A DNA stretch of 64,000 bases. Source: Methanohalophilus levihalophilus (GTDB taxonomy: Archaea > Halobacteriota > Methanosarcinia > Methanosarcinales > Methanosarcinaceae). The notes below the pieces were generated by a model, which had not been told where the DNA came from, searched no databases, and worked only from the letters and a program-made list of their open reading frames with translations. Numbering within the stretch: the stretch's first letter is position 1; each line of letters starts with the position of its first letter. Positions 55,830-63,702 of the stretch are shown piece by piece. The position numbers and the translations under genes were made by a program. The stretch covers positions 1-64,000 of the forward strand of contig NZ_JAGGLK010000003.1 in assembly GCF_017874375.1 (NCBI RefSeq), written 5' to 3'.

Positions 55830-56510
55830 ATGGCTACTGGAAAAACAGAAGAATATCTTGAAACAATTCTCAGTCTCATCAGCAAGACCAGCTCTCCTGC
55901 AAAAAACAAGGATATTGCAAATGAACTGGACATTGCACCGGCAACTGCTACTGAAATGATTCAGCGTTTGTCAGATGAAGGGTTTGTTAAGTATATTCCA
56001 TACAAAGGCGTTGAATTAACTGATGAAGGTATCAGGAAAGCCACAGAATTACAGCACAGGCACAACATTCTCCGTGATTTTCTATCCCAGGTTCTTCGCA
56101 TAGATGATGTGGCTGCTGACAGGGAAGCCTGTGTGCTTGAACATTCCGCTTCCGAACTTGTGGTTGAGAGCATGCTTTCCTATATGGAGGAAAAGGGAGT
56201 TGTTCGCAAGCATATTGCTGACATCTCGGATACCTGCCGCAGCACAGATGGGGATTACGTTCGCCTGAATGATCTCCACGAAGGTGAAATGGCAACAGTT
56301 GCACTTATCCATCTCCCCAAATCAGATCGCGACAGGCTGACTTCTCTGGGTATGGTTACAGGAGAAGACATTGAAATTAAACGAAGACAAAAACAGGGCT
56401 GTCTTTCTATTCTTACAAAGGGAACTGAAATTGCCCTTGGTAAGGACATCGCAAATAAAATCTTCGTAATGTTAAAGGGCCAGCATTATGCTGGAGGTGA
56501 AGTAGATTAA
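55830..56510 (+). CDS. DtxR-family metal-dependent repressor with FeoA/SH3 domain
   Basis: This 226-aa protein has an N-terminal winged helix (1-~65; TEEYLETILSLISK, IAPATATEMIQRLSDEGFVKY), a dimerisation and metal-binding domain (about 66-130; RHNILRDFL, DREACVLEHSASE) and a C-terminal FeoA-like SH3 domain (about 150-220). It should sense Fe(II) or Mn(II) and control the coupled feoB. Its last codons contain the GGAGGTGA Shine-Dalgarno of feoB. Confidence 0.93.
   Translation: MATGKTEEYLETILSLISKTSSPAKNKDIANELDIAPATATEMIQRLSDEGFVKYIPYKGVELTDEGIRKATELQHRHNILRDFLSQVLRIDDVAADREACVLEHSASELVVESMLSYMEEKGVVRKHIADISDTCRSTDGDYVRLNDLHEGEMATVALIHLPKSDRDRLTSLGMVTGEDIEIKRRQKQGCLSILTKGTEIALGKDIANKIFVMLKGQHYAGGEVD
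56493..56500 (+). promoter_or_regulatory. Shine-Dalgarno deciding the feoB ATT start
   Basis: GGAGGTGA is a full match to the archaeal anti-SD and lies 5 nt before ATT 56506. It is inside the dtxR coding end. No ATG, GTG or TTG in the feoB frame occurs between here and GTG 56572. Confidence 0.7.
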
Positions 56511-58476
56511 AAGCTGCTGTCCACCTTCTTCAGGTCAGCCTATAGACCTAAGTTCCAAAAATATTGCTTTTGTGGGAAATCCCAGTGTAGGAAAAAGTGC
56601 TTTTTTCTCAAGGGTCACTGGAATTGGTGTAATAGTTTCCAACTACCCCGGTACGACTGTGGAAATCACAAAAGGTACGGTACAGGTAGGCAGAAGGACT
56701 GTAAATGTCGCTGATTTGCCGGGAATTTATTCTCTGGGTGCGGCAACAGAAGACGAAAAAGTATCCAAGCGATATCTTTTGAAGGAGCATCCTGATGTAA
56801 TTGTTAATGTGGTGGATGCAACCCGGCTGGAACGCAATCTTTTCCTGACACTCCAGATTCTTGAGCTTGGAATTCCCACAGTGGTTGCGCTTAACCAGAT
56901 TGATGCTGCCCGTGAAATGGGAATTGAGGTCGATACTGAAAAGCTCTCCGAATTGCTAGGTGTTCCTGTTATACCTACTGTTGCGACTAAAGGAACCGGG
57001 CTTGATGAGGTCATGAAAAAGGCGGTAGATCCTTCTCTTTCCTTTGATGGCAGAATTCGTGTTCACTATGACAATCACATAAGAAATGCAGTTGAAGATC
57101 TCGGCGCAAAATTCCCTGATGTTGATAAAGTAACAAGACTGCGTGCCCTTGAAGCTGATGTTGAATTTACAGAACTATCATGTGGAAAAGATGTTGCAGA
57201 AGCACTCCTTAGTGAAGCTTCAACCCTTGCAAACAACATCGAGCAGGTACACAACATGCCTGTATCGGATACAATTGCAAGGGATCTTTATGGTGAAGCA
57301 GGGCAGGTTACCAGGATTGTGGTATCTCAGGGAGATGTAGAAAACAAGCTTAAGCATCGTATCGATTCAATGCTGACATCCGAATATGCCGGCATACTTG
57401 GCCTGATTGCGGCTTTACTGTTAACTTTCTTTATGGTATTCCGTGTTGGAGGATTCCTTGAAGAGGGGATTGTGTACATTTTTGAGACTTACCTGATTGA
57501 ACCTGCGCGTTTGGTGATGGCAGGATATCATCCTGTTATCAACAATGTGGTTATTTATTCGTTGCTTGGCATCGAGGCCGGCTTTGCGATTGCAGTGCCG
57601 TACATCGGAATTTTCTATATCGTCCTCTCGATTCTGGAGGACTCGGGCTATCTAACCCGTGCGGCTTACATTATGGATCGTGTAACGCATAAACTGGGAC
57701 TGCACGGGCGCTCCGTCATTCCTCTTGTACTGGGATTTGGTTGCAGTGTTCCTGCAATAATGGCTACCCGGACTCTCAATACAATGCGGGAGCGCAGGAT
57801 TGCTTCAGTACTCATCTCATTGATACCATGTTCTGCCCGAACCATCATCATTCTTGGTCTGGTGGGAACATTCGTGGGATTCTGGGCAGCAGTTTCTATC
57901 TACGTTCTTGAGCTAGTCATCATACTTTCAGTTGGCTGGCTGCTGGGGCGAGCCCTTCCCGGGGAGCGCACAGGACTTATCATGGAAATCAGCCCGTTGA
58001 GAACGCCAGATGCTGTGGCTACCCTGAAGAAAACATGGATAAGAGTTCGTGAATTCATCTATGTTGCTTTCCCCCTTCTGATTGCAGGCAGCGCCATTCT
58101 CGGGGCGCTTGAAGTTACAGGCATTCTGGATTCGTTTGATGAACTTGTGTCTCCTATCTCGGTAGGACTTCTGGGTTTGCCGGCATTTGCAGCAACTGCT
58201 CTTGTTTTCGGGATACTGCGAAAAGAAATGGCTCTTGAAATCCTTGCAGTGCTTGCGGGAACTGCAAATTTCCTGATGATACTGACGCCTCTGCAAATGT
58301 ATGTGTTTGCGGTAATAACCACTATCTATGTACCGTGTGTTGCAACCATTGCAATACTCAAACATGAGCTTGGCACAAGGGATACGATAGCATTATCCTC
58401 ATTTACGATAATCCTTGCATTCACGGTAGGTGCGATTATCAATTATGTTGGATCAAATTGGTCAGGTGTTATTTGA
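56506..58476 (+). CDS. feoB: Ferrous iron transporter FeoB, apparent ATT start
   Basis: FeoB imports Fe(II). From ATT 56506 the protein has 656 aa: Cys-Cys N-terminus (KSCCPPSSG), G1 GNPSVGKS (24-31), G2 at NYPGTTVE, G3 DLPGIYSL, G4 NQID, a helical linker, then the two Gate regions with ILEDSGYLTRAAYIMDR, GFGCSVPAIMATRT and IPCSARTIIILG. GTG 56572 would begin right at the P-loop and drop strand 1 (KNIAFV), so it is not credible. The only candidate with a ribosome site is ATT, overlapping the dtxR stop (GATTAA). AT(A/T) codons further in lack a Shine-Dalgarno. Confidence 0.9.
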   Translation: MKSCCPPSSGQPIDLSSKNIAFVGNPSVGKSAFFSRVTGIGVIVSNYPGTTVEITKGTVQVGRRTVNVADLPGIYSLGAATEDEKVSKRYLLKEHPDVIVNVVDATRLERNLFLTLQILELGIPTVVALNQIDAAREMGIEVDTEKLSELLGVPVIPTVATKGTGLDEVMKKAVDPSLSFDGRIRVHYDNHIRNAVEDLGAKFPDVDKVTRLRALEADVEFTELSCGKDVAEALLSEASTLANNIEQVHNMPVSDTIARDLYGEAGQVTRIVVSQGDVENKLKHRIDSMLTSEYAGILGLIAALLLTFFMVFRVGGFLEEGIVYIFETYLIEPARLVMAGYHPVINNVVIYSLLGIEAGFAIAVPYIGIFYIVLSILEDSGYLTRAAYIMDRVTHKLGLHGRSVIPLVLGFGCSVPAIMATRTLNTMRERRIASVLISLIPCSARTIIILGLVGTFVGFWAAVSIYVLELVIILSVGWLLGRALPGERTGLIMEISPLRTPDAVATLKKTWIRVREFIYVAFPLLIAGSAILGALEVTGILDSFDELVSPISVGLLGLPAFAATALVFGILRKEMALEILAVLAGTANFLMILTPLQMYVFAVITTIYVPCVATIAILKHELGTRDTIALSSFTIILAFTVGAIINYVGSNWSGVI

Positions 58477-58510
58477 TCGATAAATCTTCTGAAAGTGGTG
58501 GTAAATCTGC

Positions 58511-59773
58511 TCATTTCTCAATGTCCAGAATTTTAAATCCCCCTGCTTTTGGTGGAAAGTATATTAATCCAGCATGACTTAATTGTGCCACGATTGCTTC
58601 AAATTTCCATTCTGGAACCGCTGTAGAAACCAATAATTGATTCATAGGGATTAGGTTTTCCTTGCCAAATGCCTTTTTTAAATCAGTATAAAATATCCTT
58701 TCATCGTCTGATAGTCGATAAAGGAGCTCAGTTTTTAAATTCATTTTTTGTATGAAAAGGGAATGATTATACATTTCACCCCATGTATCAAATGCTGTAT
58801 CAACATCTTCTTTTTCTACCTTTTCTCTAAAATTAAGCCTTGCAACTGCAGATGCTAATTTTGGAACTGCGCTACCCAATTCTTGATTATAACTTGCATA
58901 TTCGCTTTGTCGAAAATCCTCATACATTTCCTGTACCTTGAATTCAATGTGGGATTCTAGCTTTTTAGGAATTTGTGGTTGATACAAAAGGGAATCGAGC
59001 ATATATCCTCTGGCAAGAGGCGCCTGATCAAAAAATTTATCTCGATAGAAGTCAGCAGACTTTAATTCAGTGTCTAGGGTAAATGGTATGTGGACAGATA
59101 TATTGTCTGGATTTTTGTATGTAACATTCACTTCTGAACTAAACAAAGGATTCAATTGTCGTTTTGATTTGGTATAGCTGTAGAAGTTATTTGATTTTGT
59201 TTGGTTGAATTCACGTGGGATAAGTCCCATCATATTTTTGAACATGCTCCATCTTGGTTCATTAGTCAAAGCAGCTGCATCGATACCGCCTTTCATATTA
59301 CTACCCAGAATTGGTGTTGAAGCTGTGTACATTGCAACGCTGTAGCTGATGTTCTCTAGATAATCAGTTGTTGCTACAAACGGTGTTTTAAAAAAGTCTA
59401 AATATTCCTCCAAATCCATCATTTTTCGATGTGTAATTTTGCTAGGGTCGACATATTCCCATCTACTAACATATTTCGTATCATTCCACAAAAAACCATT
59501 TTTTAGAGATGTCACATTTCTTTCAGATTCTTTAACGTAAACCCTTATAAGGCGGTTTTTTTCCGGGGCTTTCCCATTTTCAATCTCATAATAGATTTCC
59601 CTCCCATCTTTCCAAAAGGGAGATGGATCAAGACGAAATTTTCTCTGGCTACGGCCAGTGTATCTGACAAACCCCATGTTCTCATGTTCAAAAAACAGGC
59701 TATATTCATAACCAGACATTTCATAACCATACATTCGTTCGCTAAGAGTTTTATCATATCTAAAAGAGGGCAT
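58511..59773 (-). CDS. Uncharacterised accessory protein with MCM-lid-like C-terminal region
   Basis: I do not recognise this 420-aa protein as a whole. It is mostly soluble, aromatic-rich and without a P-loop. Residues ~305-345 (PKLASAVARLNFREKVEKED and after) resemble the helical lid of MCM AAA+ proteins. The last ~75 residues look like a winged helix (FYTDLKKAF, VPEWKFEAIVAQLSHAGLIY). It is clearly AT-richer than its neighbours and has no partner genes, so it may have been acquired. It could derive from a replication-type protein of a mobile element. The start is ATG 59773. Confidence 0.6.
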   Translation of the reverse strand: MPSFRYDKTLSERMYGYEMSGYEYSLFFEHENMGFVRYTGRSQRKFRLDPSPFWKDGREIYYEIENGKAPEKNRLIRVYVKESERNVTSLKNGFLWNDTKYVSRWEYVDPSKITHRKMMDLEEYLDFFKTPFVATTDYLENISYSVAMYTASTPILGSNMKGGIDAAALTNEPRWSMFKNMMGLIPREFNQTKSNNFYSYTKSKRQLNPLFSSEVNVTYKNPDNISVHIPFTLDTELKSADFYRDKFFDQAPLARGYMLDSLLYQPQIPKKLESHIEFKVQEMYEDFRQSEYASYNQELGSAVPKLASAVARLNFREKVEKEDVDTAFDTWGEMYNHSLFIQKMNLKTELLYRLSDDERIFYTDLKKAFGKENLIPMNQLLVSTAVPEWKFEAIVAQLSHAGLIYFPPKAGGFKILDIEK

Positions 59774-59922
59774 TTTCTCGTCTCTATCATAGCTTAATTC
59801 ATATATAGAAATCTCATTTTGTGCTTATATACTTGCTCTAACCATTATGAAAAATTTCATTGATATAGTGATAGAGAACGCAAAAATTAGAATAGTAGTG
59901 ATACAATGGTGTGGGCTATAAT

Positions 59923-60195
59923 ATGAAATTAAAATCGGCAGCTTTTTATTATTTAGCTTTTCATTTTATTGTAATGACCCGGATGACCAATTCACACCAA
60001 AAAAATGCAATCTCTGCTATGAAAGACATTTTTGAAATGGATAAGTCACGGGATCCTGAAGCAACTGAAGTAAACTCATTACTTGAATCCCTTGGAACTC
60101 ATGGTTCTTTGGTAGGCAAAACTGCGGTGTACAACGGATCTGAATTATCCCATGTGCATACAAAAAAGGCAGTTACTAAAGACAAACGCTTATGA
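59923..60195 (+). CDS. Possible small protein, 90 aa
   Basis: An open frame starts at ATG 59923 after AT-rich DNA, with no clear Shine-Dalgarno. It begins MKLKSAAFYYLAFHF with one hydrophobic stretch, followed by a polar segment. No family is recognised. It ends 6 nt inside the convergent nuclease gene. It may be real or spurious. The stretch 59774-59922 shows only AT-rich sequence. Confidence 0.3.
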   Translation: MKLKSAAFYYLAFHFIVMTRMTNSHQKNAISAMKDIFEMDKSRDPEATEVNSLLESLGTHGSLVGKTAVYNGSELSHVHTKKAVTKDKRL

Positions 60196-60984
60196 AATTC
60201 CCGGGACGAAGTTCAAAAGCTCAATTATTTTTCGTGAAGTTTTGCCTTCAACTTCTTCCTCAAGACCATAGTCTCTTATCACGTGATTATCCAGAGATAT
60301 GTCGTCAAGATAACCGTACCAATAAACTACAAGGCCGGTCCCATAGAGTTTCTCATACTCGATGAACTGCTTTCGAATATAATGCTCATGTTCGGAGTGG
60401 TTTCCAAAAACCGCCTTGCTTTCAATCCAGAGAACCTTTTTTCCATCAACTTCCATCGGCTCTTCAAGCAAAAAATCAGGCGTTTTAGATGAATTAGTGT
60501 CCCTTAAATCGTCTTCAGTCTAATACACAATGTCTTTTCCGTCAAGCCATTCAGCAATAATTTCCTCGCCCATCTCTCCCCTGTGGGCCTGCATGTGGTG
60601 AGCCCAGGGTGAGAAAAAGGGATCCAATTCGATTGCTTCGTAAATTTCAGATGCAAGTCTCCTGTCAGGGAGTTCATCAAGATGCTTAAGTGTGCGCTTC
60701 TTTGGGTATCCCATCTGCTGCAGGAGATTGGATGTCACAAGAGTAGGTGGGAGCTGGTAGATGTCAGAGATTTCCATTATAGTCTTGCCGTTTTTCCAGA
60801 GACGCAGGTTTCTTTCAGTATGCTTCTCCATGTTGTGAAAGTTCTTCTTCACATGATCGACTATTTTCTGATTAAGAATTGTCCCTATAACGCCTCTTGG
60901 CTGGCCAAATTTAAGTGAGAGATTTTCAATATCATCAATAGCATTAACGGACTCACTTATCTGGTCATATGTTTTTTTATCCAT
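60190..60984 (-). CDS. CDIN1/C15orf41-like TPD nuclease, read through an in-frame TAG
   Basis: If codon 155 (TAG, 60520-60522) is read, this is one 264-codon gene ending at TAA. The N-terminal half (1-~150) is helical with a winged-helix part (GKTIMEISDIYQLPPTLVTS). After the TAG comes TEDDLRDTNSSKTPDFLLEE, then the PD-(D/E)XK core: P169-D170 of the TPD motif, E188-S-K190 in LWIESKAVFG, and GTGLVVYWYGYLDD. This matches human CDIN1, whose TPDF and HWIESKASFG segments align, in one continuous frame. Without readthrough the catalytic half is lost. ATG 60984 overlaps the stop of the glycosylase gene by 8 nt. Pyrrolysine insertion is the likely decoding in this lineage; a pseudogene is the alternative. 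Confidence 0.8.
60520..60522 (-). other. In-frame amber codon (putative pyrrolysine) in the CDIN1-like gene
   Basis: TAG stands between KDIVY and TEDDL at codon 155, between the winged-helix half and the nuclease core. The frame is unchanged over the 330 nt that follow, and those residues are conserved in the family. The next in-frame stop is the normal TAA at 60190. Confidence 0.75.
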
Positions 60985-61618
60985 TGAATTCCCCGGCAAT
61001 TGGACACAAATTACATTTTTTCTTAACGCAATATTTCTTTGCGTATTCCACTATGAGTGCGTGGTATTCCATATACATATCGACATCATCAGGAAGATTG
61101 TTCTCAAACAAATCCTGTAATTGATAATAATTTCCTTCGATGCCAACGCATTTCATTATTCTTTTGGTATAAGCATCTATAACAAACTTTTGTTTTTTTG
61201 CAGCATAGAGCACAATGCTGTCTGCGGTTTCGGGACCTACTCCATCAAGTGCCAGCAAAGTACTGCGCAGATCACCAAGAGGAAGGGAGAACAGTTCTTC
61301 CATTCTGTTATCAGAAAAAAAGATGGCCAGATTTTTTAATCTTTTTGCTTTCTGCCGGTAAAAACCTGTACAATAAACCAGTTTTTCCAGCAATTCAATT
61401 TCTGATGATGCGATACTTTCAGCATCCATCAGATTTCTTTCCTTAAGATTCCTGATGGCTTCTTCTACATTTTCCCATCTGGTTTGCTGGGTAAGGAGTG
61501 CACCAACGATTATTTCAAAAGGGGTGTCAGCAGGCCACCAGTTCTGTTTTCCGAATTCATTCAGGAGCTAGTTATAGATTCCTGGAACAAGAATCTTTTC
61601 AGGTTTTTTCTCCTTCAT
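60977..61618 (-). CDS. HhH-GPD DNA glycosylase (COG2231, endonuclease III-related), read through an in-frame TAG
   Basis: If codon 17 (TAG, 61568-61570) is read, the gene runs from ATG 61618 for 213 codons. The sequence after TAG is LLNEFGKQNWWPADTPFEII, then GALLTQQT, GFYRQKAKRL, the helix-hairpin-helix LDGVGPETADSI (124-135) and the catalytic Asp D148 in FVIDAYTKR. A MagIII-like 3-methyladenine glycosylase family (COG2231) fits best. Glu stands in the HhH where Nth has its Lys. The C-terminal cysteines (CVKKKCNLC) lack the fourth Cys of a 4Fe-4S loop. No ATG, GTG or TTG lies between TAG and ATG 61429, which would delete the conserved WWP-LTQQT part. GAGGAG precedes ATG 61618, inside the upstream gene. 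Confidence 0.8.
61568..61570 (-). other. In-frame amber codon (putative pyrrolysine) in the glycosylase gene
   Basis: TAG at codon 17 sits in KILVPGIYN-TAG-LLNEFGKQNWWP. Residues on both sides belong to the first helix of the HhH-GPD domain (family pattern IYxxLLxxFGxQxWWP), so the amber replaces a normal residue inside the fold. Confidence 0.75.
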
Positions 61619-62084
61619 CAGACCAGAACTCCTCTTCATAGTCCTTTGGGAGGTTGTCCATTAGTGAATCAAGTTTTGATGGCTTCTTTTCCTCAGTAAT
61701 ATCCTGAAGCTCTTCCTCATTGTCAGGTTGGGGGCTGCTCTCAATAGTTTCTTCCACGGTTTCAGTATATACTTCCACTTGTTCCTCGGGGATTGATTCA
61801 CGGACAACTTCAACCTCTGGTGCCACTATTTTTTCCTGACGGGTAACGGGCTTTGGAGACTCTTCAACTTCCTCTTTCCTTGCGTGTGTGTGTGTCCTGC
61901 GTAACCTGACATCCCGTGCGTATGTATCCTCAACAATTTGGGAAGAACCTTTTGTTTTGTGAGTATAGCGATATCCGATGGAACAGTTTTCTTCTCCGGT
62001 TCTCCAGTCTATATGGAACAGGTGGCAATCCTTGCCTCTGCATCCATTTGAGCTGTCAAGGGGGCAATTTTGTGGAAGGGGCAT
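61599..62084 (-). CDS. Cys-cluster protein with acidic disordered tail
   Basis: In this 161-aa protein the first ~45 residues carry four cysteines (NCPLDSSNGCRGKDC ... ENCSIGY), probably a zinc or Fe-S site. The remaining ~100 residues are Glu/Pro-rich, low complexity and likely disordered. No named family. It overlaps the glycosylase start by 20 nt and so belongs to the DNA-processing operon. The start is ATG 62084, 16 nt after prs. Confidence 0.75.
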   Translation of the reverse strand: MPLPQNCPLDSSNGCRGKDCHLFHIDWRTGEENCSIGYRYTHKTKGSSQIVEDTYARDVRLRRTHTHARKEEVEESPKPVTRQEKIVAPEVEVVRESIPEEQVEVYTETVEETIESSPQPDNEEELQDITEEKKPSKLDSLMDNLPKDYEEEFWSDEGEKT

Positions 62085-62100
62085 TGAGGTCAGTCTCCTT

Positions 62101-62949
62101 TTAGAGTTCTTTTATTGCATCTGCAATTAGCGGCGCAACAGTAATTTTGCTCTGTGCTTTTTCAAGGGTGTCGCTTGAAATAATCTCTGTAACTCCTGCG
62201 TTATAAAGTCTTACGACGGCATTCCTTGCAAGGACCGGATGTACACATGCAACATATACTTCTGCAGCTCCCTGTTCCTTAAGCATGCGAATGGATTCTG
62301 CCATTGTTCCGCCGGTTGCAATCATGTCATCAAGGATGATTACTTCCTTGCCTACAACATCGATTTCCTTGTCTTTTATGGTTACACTGTCCCCGCTATG
62401 CCTTGTTTTCTCAAAGTAGTCGTAAGGGATTCCCACGTCTGAAGATGCGCTTTTTGCAAGTTCCAATGCTCCTGCATCGGGGGAGATAATAAGCGGGTCC
62501 TTCAGGTTCAGCGAACGGATGTAATTTCCGAATAAATGTGATGCGTCCAGATCAAAGGAATCGGCATTAAAGTGTTCAAGAACAGTTTTCTCGTGGATGT
62601 TTACAGTAAAAACCCTGTCCGCATTGATTGTGCGGGCAATTGCACGTGCACTGACCGGCTCACCGGCTTTGAAAACCTTGTCCTGTCGCGCATATCCCAT
62701 ATAGGGAATCACTACATTGATTTTTGGCGCATTCTCGCATGCATCGATGAGCTGGAGAAGTGCTATCAGGTCGCTATCCTGTGGTGTGCTCTGGATAATC
62801 GTTACATCATCGATCCCATCGTCAAGAATACGTGTATAGTATTCACCGTCAGGAAATTGTTTGTATTCGCAGATTGTAGGCTGGATTCCAAGTTGCTGGG
62901 CAACTCTTGAAGCGAGTAATTGTGATGCTGGTCCGGCTATTATTTTCAC
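62101..62949 (-). CDS. prs: Ribose-phosphate pyrophosphokinase (Prs)
   Basis: Prs makes PRPP from ribose 5-phosphate and ATP. This 282-aa archaeal form shows YKQFPDGEYYTRI, PYMGYARQDKVFK, the IISPDAGALELAK loop and the PRPP-binding VIILDDMIATGGT. It is shorter than bacterial Prs (~315). PRPP supplies the histidine and purine genes in this window. It heads the operon running down to 60190. Confidence 0.96.
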   Translation of the reverse strand: MKIIAGPASQLLASRVAQQLGIQPTICEYKQFPDGEYYTRILDDGIDDVTIIQSTPQDSDLIALLQLIDACENAPKINVVIPYMGYARQDKVFKAGEPVSARAIARTINADRVFTVNIHEKTVLEHFNADSFDLDASHLFGNYIRSLNLKDPLIISPDAGALELAKSASSDVGIPYDYFEKTRHSGDSVTIKDKEIDVVGKEVIILDDMIATGGTMAESIRMLKEQGAAEVYVACVHPVLARNAVVRLYNAGVTEIISSDTLEKAQSKITVAPLIADAIKEL

Positions 62950-63019
62950 AACATTCCCTCTCTTAGGAGTTATGGTAAGATTTGGTTAGAAATGTGTTTG
63001 TGACTTATAAGGGATTGGG

Positions 63020-63493
63020 TTATTCAAGTTCTTCCTTCACTTTTTCAAGTACTTTGATATCACTAATGGAAGTCACAGGATAGTTCCCGGTTTCATCCTT
63101 TTCAATGGCTTTAACCATGTCCCATATTGTAAGAAGTGCACAGCTAACTCCGGTTATAGCTTCCATCTCAACCCCGGTTTTCCCGATGGATTTCACGGTA
63201 GCTTCCGCTGTAATCCCGTCGTCGTCAATTTTAAAATCCATTTCAATTCCGTCAATGGGAAGTGGATGGCACAGGGGAATTAATTCCGGTGTTTTCTTAA
63301 TTGCCATGATGCCAGCTACACGGGCGGTTGCCAGAACGTTACCCTTTTCCACTTCACCTTCCCGAATTCGGGTTAAACTGTCTTCAGATAAAAAGATTTT
63401 ACCGGAGGCAGTTGCCCTGCGGTAAGCTCTTCCCTTTTCGGCAATATCCACCATCTGGGCACGGCCGTTTTTGATATGGGTAAAATCTTTCAA
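63020..63493 (-). CDS. moaC: Cyclic pyranopterin monophosphate synthase (MoaC)
   Basis: MoaC completes ring closure to cPMP in molybdopterin synthesis, needed for formylmethanofuran dehydrogenase. The 157-aa protein shows MVDIAEKGRAYRRATA, AGIMAIKKTPELIPLCHPL (catalytic Lys and His), KTGVEMEAITGVS and LLTIWDMVKAIEK. Two adjacent TTG codons (63496, 63493) follow AAGGTGAT; the second has the better spacing. Confidence 0.95.
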   Translation of the reverse strand: MKDFTHIKNGRAQMVDIAEKGRAYRRATASGKIFLSEDSLTRIREGEVEKGNVLATARVAGIMAIKKTPELIPLCHPLPIDGIEMDFKIDDDGITAEATVKSIGKTGVEMEAITGVSCALLTIWDMVKAIEKDETGNYPVTSISDIKVLEKVKEELE

Positions 63494-63519
63494 CAAATCA
63501 CCTTAAATAGTCAATATAC

Positions 63520-63702
63520 TCAGTCGATTCGAAGGTTCTGCCTTTGCTCGTAATCTTTTAGTGTCGCATCAAGTGCTTCAATCAAATCGCGTGCTTCGGT
63601 TACATTAAGCTTTATGATTTCCTCGCCTTCGGCATGGTTAATGATTACTCTAAGGCGATGCCTTTCGATATCCACTGATATTTTCCTGTCTTTTTCAGTC
63701 AT
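63520..63702 (-). CDS. Small conserved protein, 60 aa
   Basis: This short soluble protein (RKISVDIERHRLRVIINHAE, then EARDLIEALDATLKD) has a beta-beta-alpha look. I recognise no family, and it does not show the Pcc1 pattern. It starts inside the end of the nnr gene (8-nt overlap) and precedes moaC by 26 nt, so the three are likely one operon. Confidence 0.7.
   Translation of the reverse strand: MTEKDRKISVDIERHRLRVIINHAEGEEIIKLNVTEARDLIEALDATLKDYEQRQNLRID

Noticed and set aside
56572-58476. feoB starting at GTG 56572
   Set aside because: It would cut the G domain at the P-loop and lacks a Shine-Dalgarno at the right distance.
60190-60471. A separate small gene starting at TTG 60471
   Set aside because: The frame continues upstream to the TAG with conserved TPD residues and no start or ribosome site of its own, so it is the 3' part of the CDIN1-like gene.
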